Source of the DNA: Chlamydiales bacterium
GTDB lineage: Bacteria; Chlamydiota; Chlamydiia; Chlamydiales; Criblamydiaceae
DNA length: 64,000 bases
Reading direction: 5' to 3'
Assembly (NCBI GenBank): GCA_024233575.1
Contig: JACKPN010000005.1
Coordinates: forward strand, 1 to 64,000
The position numbers and the translations under genes are program-made. Positions 8,325 to 17,299 of this stretch are shown piece by piece. Position 1 is the first letter of the stretch, and the number at the start of each line of letters is the position of its first letter. The notes beneath the pieces were generated by a model that was not told where the DNA came from, ran no database searches, and saw only the letters and a list, made by a program, of their open reading frames with translations.

Positions 8325-10076
8325 ATGAGCATCGCAATCAAACAACCCGGGGATAAGAAATCGGAAAAAGCGATTCCCCCTTTCCATACTGCCGACTCGA
8401 CAATCAGCAAATATCTCCTCGACCGTCTCCTTACCCTTGGCGTCAAACATATCTTCGGTGTTCCCGGCGATTACATCCTTAAGCTAAACAAACGGATTGA
8501 AGAGCATGAGATGGCCTTCATTAATACCACGCGCGAACATACCGCAGGCTATATGGCCGATGCCTATGCACGCCTTCAAGGACTTGCTGCTGTCTGTATT
8601 ACCTACGGCGTCGGCATCAGCGTCGCCAATGCCATCGCCCAAGCCTATGTGGAAAGCTGCCCTGTGGTCGTCATCTCCGGCTCGGTATCCCACGACGAGT
8701 TTGCCAAATGCCCCCACCTGCATCACCTGATCAATACGTCTTCATCAACGCGGCGCGACCGCACGCAAATGGAGATTTTCAAACAGATCACCGTCGCACA
8801 AGCCGTCCTTAACGACCCTGTAACAGCGGCTGCAGAGATCGACCAGGTCATCGAAACATGTTTACGGGAACAGAAACCTGTCTACATCGAAATCCCCAGA
8901 AACATGGTCGATAGCGAAATTCCCGAACATCACTACATTCCAACGCCCACAAAGAAAAGCGATCCCGACGAACTTCTGGAAGCAACAGCAAAGATCGGCA
9001 AGGTTATCGAGCAGTCGAAACGCCCTTTTATCTGGCTAGGCCACGAGGTACAGCGCCATAACCTAAGACAGCAGCTGCTGGCGTTCGCAGAAAAATTTCA
9101 TATTCCAATCGTTTCAACCCTGCTGGGCAAGACAGCGATCAGCGAAAGGCATCCTCTCTATAGCGGCATCTATATCGGAGAAATCAGCAGACCTGAAGTA
9201 CGCGAATTCGTTGAGGGATGCGACTGCGCAATCCATTGCGGTGTGGTTCTCAACGATGTGAATACGGGTCTTCTCTCCGCAAAAATCGACCATGACCATC
9301 GTGTCATCCTCAATGAAACCACCGTTGCGGTCGACAACCGCACCTATGAAAAAGTAGTCTGGAAAGAGGCGCTTAAATCATTGGCGAAGATCGATAGCAA
9401 CAAACGTTTCAAGATCAACTATCCAGCAAATATCGACAGACAGCCTCCTGTGTTTTCGGCGAGCAAGACAAAGCCGCTGACGGCGACTTCATTATACAAC
9501 GCCATCGAGAAAAATCTGTCGCACGACCACATACTCATTGCCGATATCGGTGATGTCCTTTTTGGCACTGCCGACTACACTCTTGAACAGGACTGCTATC
9601 TCTCCTCGGCATACTATGCCACCGTCGGCTTCGCTATCCCGGCAGCAATCGCCGCACAGATCTATTCACCAAAAAAGCGAGTGATCGCCGTCGTCGGCGA
9701 CGGTGCCTTCCAAATGACCGGAACCGAGCTGTCGACAGCGCTCCGCTTTGGCGCCGACCCGATCGTTATCGTCGTGAACAATCACGGCTACAGCATGGAA
9801 CGCCCAATCGTCGAAGGGACGTTCAACGATATCGTCAACTGGAATTACAGCAAAGTTACTGAACTGCTAGGCGGCGGCAAAGGTATTTTAGCTACGACAG
9901 AGGACGAGTTTGCCGAGGCGCTGACACAAGCGCTCGGGGAAAGGGGCACTCCCTACATTATTGAAGTATCCCTCGACAAAAGTGATATCTCCCCAGGAAT
10001 GGCGCGGTTCGCTGATATCATCAATAGGAAAACCGCAACAACGGAACCAGGAAAAGGCTCCACGCATGCAACATAA
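8325..10076 (+). CDS. Thiamine-diphosphate 2-oxo-acid decarboxylase (pyruvate/indolepyruvate decarboxylase family)
   Basis: The 583-residue protein has the three-domain layout of ThDP decarboxylases: an N-terminal PYR domain with the activating glutamate (TTREHTAGYMADAYARLQG, Glu71) and the paired histidines HLHHL near residue 132 that are characteristic of pyruvate and indolepyruvate decarboxylases, a middle domain, and a PP domain with GDGAFQMTGTELSTALRFG ending in VVNNHGY near residue 488 (Mg/ThDP motif GDG...NN). The expected reaction is 2-oxo acid to aldehyde plus CO2; pyruvate is the most likely substrate but this is inferred. The gene stands alone after the dnaK terminator. Its end overlaps the convergent gene by 56 bp. 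Such enzymes are uncommon in bacteria and absent from Chlamydiaceae as far as I know. Confidence 0.87.
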   Translation: MSIAIKQPGDKKSEKAIPPFHTADSTISKYLLDRLLTLGVKHIFGVPGDYILKLNKRIEEHEMAFINTTREHTAGYMADAYARLQGLAAVCITYGVGISVANAIAQAYVESCPVVVISGSVSHDEFAKCPHLHHLINTSSSTRRDRTQMEIFKQITVAQAVLNDPVTAAAEIDQVIETCLREQKPVYIEIPRNMVDSEIPEHHYIPTPTKKSDPDELLEATAKIGKVIEQSKRPFIWLGHEVQRHNLRQQLLAFAEKFHIPIVSTLLGKTAISERHPLYSGIYIGEISRPEVREFVEGCDCAIHCGVVLNDVNTGLLSAKIDHDHRVILNETTVAVDNRTYEKVVWKEALKSLAKIDSNKRFKINYPANIDRQPPVFSASKTKPLTATSLYNAIEKNLSHDHILIADIGDVLFGTADYTLEQDCYLSSAYYATVGFAIPAAIAAQIYSPKKRVIAVVGDGAFQMTGTELSTALRFGADPIVIVVNNHGYSMERPIVEGTFNDIVNWNYSKVTELLGGGKGILATTEDEFAEALTQALGERGTPYIIEVSLDKSDISPGMARFADIINRKTATTEPGKGSTHAT

Positions 10077-10878
10077 GAGAGACAAGAGCGGAATAATAAG
10101 CTAGGAAATGCAAATGGGAATTGAAATACAAGACAACAAGAGCTGTCAGCACCACACCCTCCATCGGCCAAAGTATCCAGGCAACTCCAAGGCTTATGGC
10201 AGAAAAGAATGTGATGATCACCGTCATCGCCAAATAAAAAAATAATTTGTGATATCCATAATACTGCGTATACGTAACAAGGATAGGATGCGCCATCGGA
10301 TCAAGATTTCGGCATAACTCATACGTCATAAAAGCTCCATACATCATGAGCGACCAGCTGAACGCAGAAATAGTCAACGCTGAAAAGCTGCTGCCCATCG
10401 CCACTGCAAAGAGTGCCAACGGTAGGAAGACAAGTTGTTCGACCCATGCATGCGTCATCGGATGACGCTTCATCCACTCTTCGAAATAAAAGCCTTTGTA
10501 GATATGCCACAGATAAACAGCAGCCACAGCAAATGTGAATGCCGCTAGCTGAGAAAAAAAGATCCATAATAGTACTGAAAAAAAGTATAGAACCATCTGC
10601 CCCCGGTAAAACATTGCCTGAGCAGCAGGAAGAGTGATGATCCCTTGAGGAATCGGATAATCGGGATGCGCTACCTTGTCTTTAGGATAATCTTTTATCT
10701 CTCGAATCAGGTGGAACATAGCAAAGAACAGCAACATTCCGATAAAGGTCATCAACGTCGGTATAAAGTAGAATTGTGCGCCTCCGAAAAATTGTCCTGA
10801 CAACGACAGTCCCAATGATAACAAAAGAACATAAGGTGAAAGCAGACGTTCGCGAAAGAAAAGATACCAACGTTCCAT
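10021..10878 (-). CDS. UbiA-superfamily-like polytopic membrane protein
   Basis: 285 residues with about eight hydrophobic segments. The loop FHLIREIKDYPKDKVAHPDY followed by PIPQGIIT matches the first Asp-rich loop and basic motif of UbiA-type prenyltransferases (general form DxxxD near R/K, then P(I/L)PxG). A second canonical Asp-rich motif is not clear: YLWHIYKG and WVEQLVFLP stand in its place. A lipid- or quinone-linked prenyl or glycosyl transfer is possible but unproven. It is one base downstream of the GT8-like gene at 10880 on the same strand, so the two probably form an operon acting on a membrane-linked acceptor. The 3' end overlaps the decarboxylase gene. Confidence 0.55.
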   Translation of the reverse strand: MERWYLFFRERLLSPYVLLLSLGLSLSGQFFGGAQFYFIPTLMTFIGMLLFFAMFHLIREIKDYPKDKVAHPDYPIPQGIITLPAAQAMFYRGQMVLYFFSVLLWIFFSQLAAFTFAVAAVYLWHIYKGFYFEEWMKRHPMTHAWVEQLVFLPLALFAVAMGSSFSALTISAFSWSLMMYGAFMTYELCRNLDPMAHPILVTYTQYYGYHKLFFYLAMTVIITFFSAISLGVAWILWPMEGVVLTALVVLYFNSHLHFLAYYSALVSLMLHAWSLFLVPLLRFSY

Positions 10879-10879
10879 T

Positions 10880-11581
10880 TTATCCTACCGTAGCTTTGTG
10901 CATATCCTGGAGTATTTCAGGATAGATATGCTTACTTGCAATCTCTCGCTGTATCTCCTCTTCAGTGATGATACCGTCATCAAGGGTCGCTCTCATCTCA
11001 CGTAAAAAAAGGTCGGCATGAGGATGTCCTGCGCGTTTCCATGGTTGCATAGGAACATTTGTATAGTGGATCAGTTTTGTCTCTTCATCAAACCCATCTA
11101 GATTATTCCAACTGTCGGGAAGGATGCCAAAATCTTCGAAGATCGGTGTACCGGAGCCCGCTACCATCATTCTACGGTAATCTAAAAGCCCTGCATTGAT
11201 CAATGCTACCCATTCACGTACATTCCAATGCTTCAACTTGCTGCAATCCATCAGTAAATTGCTTGTATGATAGCTTTCGTCAGTGTATCTTTTCGCCAAA
11301 ACCCCATGACCACCCATCTCCATTTCAGCAAGATTGCGGATATCATCGAAAACAACCATATCGGCATCGAGATAGATCGCCCTCCCCTCAAACCTACACT
11401 CTTGCGGTATGCAGAAACGGTAAAAAGAAAAACCTGTAAACATCTTAAGCTTAAGGTTTAATGAGATGTCTTTAAGCTCATGAAATGAGACATCGGCATC
11501 AGTGCGGGCTAAGATGCTGCGTTTCAATACCTCTGTAGGCAGCCACTGTGCCGACTCAGTACCGATAAATACACGAATCAT
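10880..11581 (-). CDS. GT8-like glycosyltransferase
   Basis: 233 residues with a GT-A fold signature of family 8 enzymes: N-terminal IRVFIGTESAQWLPTEVLKR, then GRAIYLDADMVVFDDIRNLA near residues 66-85, where DAD is the metal/nucleotide-sugar-binding DxD, and a C-terminal KLIHYTNVPMQPWK block matching the usual HYxGxxKPW. A retaining transfer from a nucleotide sugar is expected; the acceptor is unknown. There is no membrane segment, so it is cytosolic. It abuts the UbiA-like gene, suggesting a joint role in envelope glycolipid or a host-directed modification. Confidence 0.75.
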   Translation of the reverse strand: MIRVFIGTESAQWLPTEVLKRSILARTDADVSFHELKDISLNLKLKMFTGFSFYRFCIPQECRFEGRAIYLDADMVVFDDIRNLAEMEMGGHGVLAKRYTDESYHTSNLLMDCSKLKHWNVREWVALINAGLLDYRRMMVAGSGTPIFEDFGILPDSWNNLDGFDEETKLIHYTNVPMQPWKRAGHPHADLFLREMRATLDDGIITEEEIQREIASKHIYPEILQDMHKATVG

Positions 11582-11628
11582 CGCTTACTCCTCTGTTAAT
11601 CTATACATATCACAGCGGAGCAGCCCAG

Positions 11629-13587
11629 TCAAAAGAATGAACCGAAAATACGATCGATATCCTTCCAGGTTAAAAATACAAATAGGGTGATCAGCAGCAT
11701 GGCAAAGACGAATACCAACGTCTCCATCATCTTCTGGTTCATCCTTCTGCCGCTGATCATCTCGTAGAAAGAGAATACAATGGTGCCTCCATCAAGGACA
11801 GGGAACGGCAGCAGGTTGATCACCCCCAAATTCAAGCTGATAAATCCTAACCAGAAGATCGCTTCTTTGAAACTACCCATCGCATGCTGCTGCATCATAT
11901 GAACGATGCCGACGGGTCCGCTCATATACTGAACGCGCCATAATCCTGTGGCGATTCCTTGCAAGGTTCTGCCAATCTCGGACATGATGCTGCCGAACAA
12001 CTCAATAGGACCGGGGTTGAAGTTGACTTTACGGTCTTGTACGCCAGGCAGGCCTATTAACAGCTGCTTCTCTTGCGTTTCCAATCGATTCAATAGACGG
12101 GCGCGCTTATCAGGATCGTCAAGAGCTTCGATCTCTTTGCGTTGTTCAAGGATCTCGGTGGTAAGCAACGCCTGCTGCTCTTCGGAGAGCTTAAAATCAC
12201 CTCGCCGCTTCGGCGTCACCGTCTTCAAAAGATAGAGGTCGCCAAGCTGACGGATTGGATTGTCGGTACCGATGCTGGATGCCATACGTTGCAGGTTTTC
12301 CCAGTTCATCTGTTCGTCAAAAACAGCATCGGCATCTTTCCAAGCTACACGGTCATGGTTAGCGCTGTCGCGCTCGACGATAAGCGTCGCGTGAGGCTCT
12401 TGCAGCTCCTTCAATAGTTCGTAAGCTTTGGAAAGCGGCTTCCCGTGAATCGCAAGAATCTTATCTCCAACTTGCAGCGGCTCTTCCATCGCGGAAAATG
12501 GCGTCTTAGGAAAGGCTTCAGCCTTGTTATCTTGATCGATGAACGTCTCGACATCTTCGACGACAAGCTGATCGTCAAGGTCATAAGGAATCGTGATCAG
12601 CTCGCGGAATCTGGTATTCTCCAAACCTGCGGCATACTGCCAGTCATGAAGCTCTTCGCGAAATTCTTTGTCCCAGCGCAGCTCTTTCGTCTGCACCCTT
12701 GGAACGCGTGCCAGGAATATTTTATCGCCGCGCTTCACTGTCAGCAGGGCACGGTCGTCATTAAGGACATGATTCAGCTGCTGCAACGAAAAAATGACCT
12801 CGCCATCAGCCCATATGATTCTGTCGCCTAACATGATGCCGCTGTCTTGCAGGGGCGATCCCTCAGGAAGAGGATTGTCATTGCCACCGGGCAGCTTGTC
12901 ATACATGATGTAACTCGCCGACTGGGTAATGCCTGTCGTCATTAAACCGCCATCAAGTGTCAGCGGATGAGGGTAAGCCTTGATCACATAATCGAAAGGC
13001 GTCTTTGTCCCTGTGGCGTAATTAACCTTATTACCCTGAACGTGAACCTCATCGGATCCGAGCAGCGTAGCATAAATATGATCTTTGAAGTTTTGGAACG
13101 GCCGACCGTCATACTGCGTGATCTCATCGCCGGGACGGACGCCGCGCTCATAAAGAGGCGATTCTGCATCGACCCAACCGATCTTTGCCGTGTATTCGGA
13201 AAAATTTTTCTCCCGACCGCCAATTCCCCACAAAAGAGTAAACGCTAAAATCGCAAAAATGATGTTCATCAGAGGTCCGGCAAAGGCAACCATGATTCGC
13301 TTCAAGGGGGACTTGCCGAAGAATCCATCTTTAACCATATAAGGGTCAATACCTTCGTCACCTTCCTGCCCAGCAATCTTCACATAACCGCCAACGAGGA
13401 GCCAACCTAGCTTCCAGGTCACCCCGTCCCACTCCCATGAATAAATTGGGCGTCCGAATCCGATCGAAAACGCCTCGACGCGCATTCCGACACGCCGTGC
13501 TACCCAGTAGTGGCCTAATTCATGAATAAAAATCAGAAAACTTAAACCCAAGATTGCCAGGATAAGATAAAAGATGGTGATAATCAT
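11629..13587 (-). CDS. rseP: RseP/YaeL-type site-2 intramembrane metalloprotease
   Basis: A zinc metalloprotease that cuts transmembrane substrates within the membrane. TM1 carries HELGH (His22, Glu23, His26), followed by GMRVEAFSIGFGRPIYSW. Two PDZ-like regions follow (ESPLYERGVRPGDEITQYDG and a second near EPLQVGDKILAIHGKPLSK), and the C-terminal membrane part has SLNLGVINLLPFPVLDGG, which supplies the third zinc ligand. At 652 residues it is longer than E. coli RseP (450), as in C. trachomatis CT072, because the periplasmic region is expanded. It lies directly downstream of dxr on the same strand, the same order as CT071-CT072. Confidence 0.93.
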   Translation of the reverse strand: MIITIFYLILAILGLSFLIFIHELGHYWVARRVGMRVEAFSIGFGRPIYSWEWDGVTWKLGWLLVGGYVKIAGQEGDEGIDPYMVKDGFFGKSPLKRIMVAFAGPLMNIIFAILAFTLLWGIGGREKNFSEYTAKIGWVDAESPLYERGVRPGDEITQYDGRPFQNFKDHIYATLLGSDEVHVQGNKVNYATGTKTPFDYVIKAYPHPLTLDGGLMTTGITQSASYIMYDKLPGGNDNPLPEGSPLQDSGIMLGDRIIWADGEVIFSLQQLNHVLNDDRALLTVKRGDKIFLARVPRVQTKELRWDKEFREELHDWQYAAGLENTRFRELITIPYDLDDQLVVEDVETFIDQDNKAEAFPKTPFSAMEEPLQVGDKILAIHGKPLSKAYELLKELQEPHATLIVERDSANHDRVAWKDADAVFDEQMNWENLQRMASSIGTDNPIRQLGDLYLLKTVTPKRRGDFKLSEEQQALLTTEILEQRKEIEALDDPDKRARLLNRLETQEKQLLIGLPGVQDRKVNFNPGPIELFGSIMSEIGRTLQGIATGLWRVQYMSGPVGIVHMMQQHAMGSFKEAIFWLGFISLNLGVINLLPFPVLDGGTIVFSFYEMISGRRMNQKMMETLVFVFAMLLITLFVFLTWKDIDRIFGSFF

Positions 13588-13670
13588 GCGAAACGTACCC
13601 TAATTCAAATCGTCGCTTCAGCTTATCATAAAAAGTTCTTAATGTAAACGTCCGGAATGATCTGTGGCCG

Positions 13671-14810
13671 TCATGCGTGCGCAGCTTCGCTGCGCGCCTG
13701 ATGATCAACAGCAAGGATCGTATCGAGCGTATCGGGGCATATACTTTGATGCCGATCAAGAAGAGTTGCAAGGGTGTCGGGAATAGCGGTCCAGGAGATC
13801 TCTTTGTCGAGGAACCTTTTTACTAAAACCTCATTGGCAGCGTTAAGGTAACAGGGATAGCTGCCGCCGGCAGCGATCGCCTGAAAGGCAAGGGAAAGGC
13901 AACGGAAGCGGTCGAAGTCCGGCTGAAAAAACTGCAAGGTATGGTGTTTGAGAAAATCGAAAGGCTCAAGGAGTCCCTGTGCACGCTCAGGATACGTCAA
14001 CGCATATTGGATCGGCACCAGCATAGTCGGCCTGCTCATCTGCGCAACCATCGACCCGTCGATATATTCAACCATGCTATGGATGACGCTCTGGGGATGG
14101 ATGACGACGTCTATCTGCTCGACAGGAATCCCAAACAGCCAATGCGCTTCGATCACCTCCAACCCTTTGTTCATCAAGGTTGAGGAATCAACGGTGATCT
14201 TTGGTCCCATTGACCATGTTGGATGGGCAAGGGCATCATCGATCGTGACGCATGCTAGCTGGTCGGCGGTATGGTTGCGGAAAGGCCCTCCTGAAGCCGT
14301 CAGGATCAGCCGGCCAACGTGGGAGCTTTTTTCTCCATTAAGACATTGAAATAAAGCACTGTGCTCGCTGTCGACAGGAAGAAGCCGGACGCCATGCTGC
14401 TGCACTAACGACATCACAAGCTGTCCACCGGAAACGAGCGCCTCCTTGTTCGCTAAAGCGATATCTTTGCCGGCACGGATCGCTTCTACGGTAGGTGTCA
14501 AGCCCATCGTTCCCACCATCGCCGACATGACCATGTCGGCATCATCATGCGTGGCCGCAGCGATCACTCCCTCCATCCCCGCAACGATGCGTTGTTTCGG
14601 AAGGCGTTGTTGCAATTCTCCTGCTGCAGAGGAATCATAAACAGCAATGATGTCGGGATGGAACTCGCGCGCTTGTTGCTCGAGAAGATCAATGTTTGAA
14701 TAGGCGGCAAGAGCAACGACGCTAACTGCATCGCTGCCGAGGTTGCGTACGACATCAAGCGTGCTTGTGCCAATAGAGCCTGTACTGCCGAGGATCGCTA
14801 ATTTTCTCAT
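13671..14810 (-). CDS. dxr: 1-deoxy-D-xylulose 5-phosphate reductoisomerase
   Basis: IspC/Dxr makes 2-C-methyl-D-erythritol 4-phosphate with NADPH, the committed step of the MEP isoprenoid route. The 379-residue length is normal. NADPH-binding GSTGSIG is at residues 8-14, ALANKEALVSGG and LPVDSEHSALFQCL carry the metal/substrate residues, GPKITVDSSTLMNKGLEVIEAHWLF is present, and so is the flexible loop MSRPTMLVPIQYALTYPER. It sits between rseP and the ytg cluster as in C. trachomatis, but here an extra hydrolase-like gene separates it from ytgD. Confidence 0.96.
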   Translation of the reverse strand: MRKLAILGSTGSIGTSTLDVVRNLGSDAVSVVALAAYSNIDLLEQQAREFHPDIIAVYDSSAAGELQQRLPKQRIVAGMEGVIAAATHDDADMVMSAMVGTMGLTPTVEAIRAGKDIALANKEALVSGGQLVMSLVQQHGVRLLPVDSEHSALFQCLNGEKSSHVGRLILTASGGPFRNHTADQLACVTIDDALAHPTWSMGPKITVDSSTLMNKGLEVIEAHWLFGIPVEQIDVVIHPQSVIHSMVEYIDGSMVAQMSRPTMLVPIQYALTYPERAQGLLEPFDFLKHHTLQFFQPDFDRFRCLSLAFQAIAAGGSYPCYLNAANEVLVKRFLDKEISWTAIPDTLATLLDRHQSICPDTLDTILAVDHQARSEAAHA

Positions 14811-14832
14811 TGCTCGACAGCATACAGGAAAA

Positions 14833-16272
14833 TTAGTTTTCGCCCAAAAACTCTCGGATTTTTTTGTTCCTGCTCGTAAGAATAGCTGAATTTTCTCTAT
14901 AAGAGAACTCTGCCATGTGCGGCTGATCCGGTAAGCCGAACATCGCGACCTTTTCCGGTTTGTCTTCAGGGTGCTTTAAGTAATGTTTCGCAAGAGAACT
15001 TTCAGCAGTGATCAGCGGGATGCGATTGTAATTTTCATCTTGATTAAAATCATCTTGAACATCTTGCGGTGCATTAAGTTGTTCCGCTCCGGTCTGCAGG
15101 ACAACTTCAGGAATTTCCTTATTGCTGGAAATTGAAGAAAGATTCCATCCGACTAAAGTAGGTAAAAGAGGAACAATCTTTGATATTTTAGAAAAGGTTT
15201 GAACCGGCGCTTTGACGTATGTTACACCATCGGCTAATTTGTAATCTTTAAATGCTTCATTGGAAACGCCGCCTCCAAGAGATGCGGAAACAGTAATGAT
15301 TGTATTAGCACCAACCTTTTCCTCAAACATACGCATGACTGCTTGATGGGATGCACGTGTCGCGCTGCGTGATACCATCCCCTTGGACAAGGCCGTTCCA
15401 GGATAATTAAAGAAAATGTAGTTGGCATCCAGCTCTCTCATATTTTGATGGACCCCAAATACATCAGGATAAAGGAGAAGCTGTTCGTAAACAGTACAGT
15501 TCGGATTGGAGTTAACGATCCAGCGTCCGTTATCGATCGTTCCATGCCTTCCGTAAACAAACGCATCAACCAGTTTACCATTCACTTCTATTGAAATTTT
15601 CTTTGAAACATAATCTTCTCTATTGATTAGAATTTTCTCTAGATTCTTTTGTTCTTTTTCATAATTCATCACGGCTGAAGGGACAACGATAAGTCCGGCA
15701 ATACGGTGGATCAAGCGGCAGAGACCGATCGGAAAAATAATCACTGAGATAATGTTATAAAAAATACGCCTGCATTTAGATGTCGTCTCATAGGAAAAAA
15801 CAGGGTCTTTGGAAATCATCTTCATATTGATAAGTGCGGGCTTTTGCTTATCGTGCTCAATGGCATGTTCCGCTATCTTAGTAATTCTCTCATCGAGATT
15901 TTCTGAAAGGGTAATTCCCTTCTCATTAAGATAATTTTCTGTCTCAACTAGAAGCTTTCCATTGTCATCAAGATTAATATTGGAATCTATCTCATCGTAA
16001 GTAATTTTCTGATCCTGCAACTTCGCGAATATAATAATCTGCTTCAGTTGAAACGCACGAGACATTGATAACGTGGGGTCATTCCGATCGGTAATGAAAT
16101 TAGCCATCCATGCGCTGTTGCGATTTCCATAAAAATCTTCGCATTCATTCTTTTCAAAGATTTCCTTCAGTTCATCTTGGTAAAGGGTACGAATCTCTTC
16201 AGCGATTGATGCGCGTTGAAGCTCTTTTGGCAGGATATTCAAACCAAAAAATTGACTTGCCGACGGTTGCAT
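14833..16272 (-). CDS. Alpha/beta-hydrolase-like membrane-associated protein (CHLPS/DUF818-like)
   Basis: A 479-residue protein. GGAG placed 6 bases before the ATG at 16272 selects that start over the ATG at 16284. Residues ~170-205 include a hydrophobic stretch (IISVIIFPIGLCRLIHRIAG) that could insert in a membrane. The C-terminal half looks like an alpha/beta hydrolase: NYIFFNYPGTALSKG as the oxyanion strand, TIITVSASLGGGVSNEAF as the nucleophile elbow (S-A-S-L-G-G), and DQPHMAEF near the C-terminus where the catalytic His is expected. It resembles the Chlamydia-specific CHLPS (DUF818) group, from memory. It interrupts the conserved ytgD-dxr neighbourhood and is AT-richer than its neighbours, suggesting an insertion. 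Confidence 0.55.
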   Translation of the reverse strand: MQPSASQFFGLNILPKELQRASIAEEIRTLYQDELKEIFEKNECEDFYGNRNSAWMANFITDRNDPTLSMSRAFQLKQIIIFAKLQDQKITYDEIDSNINLDDNGKLLVETENYLNEKGITLSENLDERITKIAEHAIEHDKQKPALINMKMISKDPVFSYETTSKCRRIFYNIISVIIFPIGLCRLIHRIAGLIVVPSAVMNYEKEQKNLEKILINREDYVSKKISIEVNGKLVDAFVYGRHGTIDNGRWIVNSNPNCTVYEQLLLYPDVFGVHQNMRELDANYIFFNYPGTALSKGMVSRSATRASHQAVMRMFEEKVGANTIITVSASLGGGVSNEAFKDYKLADGVTYVKAPVQTFSKISKIVPLLPTLVGWNLSSISSNKEIPEVVLQTGAEQLNAPQDVQDDFNQDENYNRIPLITAESSLAKHYLKHPEDKPEKVAMFGLPDQPHMAEFSYRENSAILTSRNKKIREFLGEN

Positions 16273-16336
16273 TTTATACTCCATATGACAATTATTTAAG
16301 AATCCATGATAACATGCGCAGCTGAATATCAGAAGT

Positions 16337-17299
16337 TTATTTACGGGATCTTAACAAAGACCACGACAAAGCGCTTAAGTAGAAAAAAACAAGGATACAG
16401 ACGACAACCCCGCCTGTAGAAAGCGCCATTCCGTAGGCAGTGAGGAGATGTCGCGAGAGGGCAACCCCGATGATTGAAGCAGCCACGCCCGCCATCGCTG
16501 CCAAGGCAAGAAGAGTCGATAAGCTGTGGGTCAGCATCCTGGCAATCAAAGGCGGCCCCACAATGAAAGCAAGCACCATCACCACGCCGACAGCGCGAAA
16601 AGCGCCAACGACAGTAGCCGATACCTGCACCATTAATAGATAATTAAATAAAATAATTGACAAACCTAACACCTTTGCCAGGCCAGGGTCGAAGGTAGTT
16701 AACTTATACTCTTTGAAAAATAGGCTGAAAAGCAACAGATTGATGCCCAATATCCAGTAAACAAGGGAAAGGTCATCAAAATGCAGAGCATCGACATTAC
16801 CCATGACGACCTCGGCGCCAATATGAGCGTTCCTCGTCCATAAGGTGACGAGGATAATACCGAAGGCAAAAAGCGTCGTAAAAACAATCCCCATGCTGGC
16901 ATCCTCCTGGAGACGGGCAGCTTTATGGAGAAGCTCGGTAAGCACAGCTGTGAGTACCCCCATGATCAACGAAGCAAGAAGCATGATCGGCACGTTGATA
17001 ACAGCATGCTGAGTGCTGCGGGTTAGAATGAAGGCAATGACAATGCCCACAAGGATCGTATGTGAAAGGGAATTGGCAAGCATCGCCATGCGGCGTAAGA
17101 CAAGAAAAGAACCGACAAGAGCTCCGGAAACGGCAACACCGGCAAGGACAAGCACCTGTATTTCGTCAGCTGCCAAGGCCGACAGGGGCAGCTGCCCTGT
17201 CGCAAACATCCACAGTCTGGAAACAAACTGATAAAAGAATCCCCAAAAGGTCTGGTCATAGTAAGGATTGCTATACTGCGAAGCGATCAATAACATCAT
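16337..17299 (-). CDS. ytgD: Metal ABC transporter permease YtgD (ZnuB/MntB family)
   Basis: A membrane subunit of the chlamydial Mn/Zn/Fe importer. 320 residues with eight or nine hydrophobic helices. The block GSFLVLRRMAMLANSLSHTILVG is typical of the ABC-3 permease coupling region, and AFRAVGVVMVLAFIVGPPLIA is the conserved late helix. The ATG at 17299 overlaps the ytgC stop (ATGA), indicating translational coupling. Order ytgA-B-C-D on the minus strand as in CT067-070. Confidence 0.92.
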   Translation of the reverse strand: MMLLIASQYSNPYYDQTFWGFFYQFVSRLWMFATGQLPLSALAADEIQVLVLAGVAVSGALVGSFLVLRRMAMLANSLSHTILVGIVIAFILTRSTQHAVINVPIMLLASLIMGVLTAVLTELLHKAARLQEDASMGIVFTTLFAFGIILVTLWTRNAHIGAEVVMGNVDALHFDDLSLVYWILGINLLLFSLFFKEYKLTTFDPGLAKVLGLSIILFNYLLMVQVSATVVGAFRAVGVVMVLAFIVGPPLIARMLTHSLSTLLALAAMAGVAASIIGVALSRHLLTAYGMALSTGGVVVCILVFFYLSALSWSLLRSRK

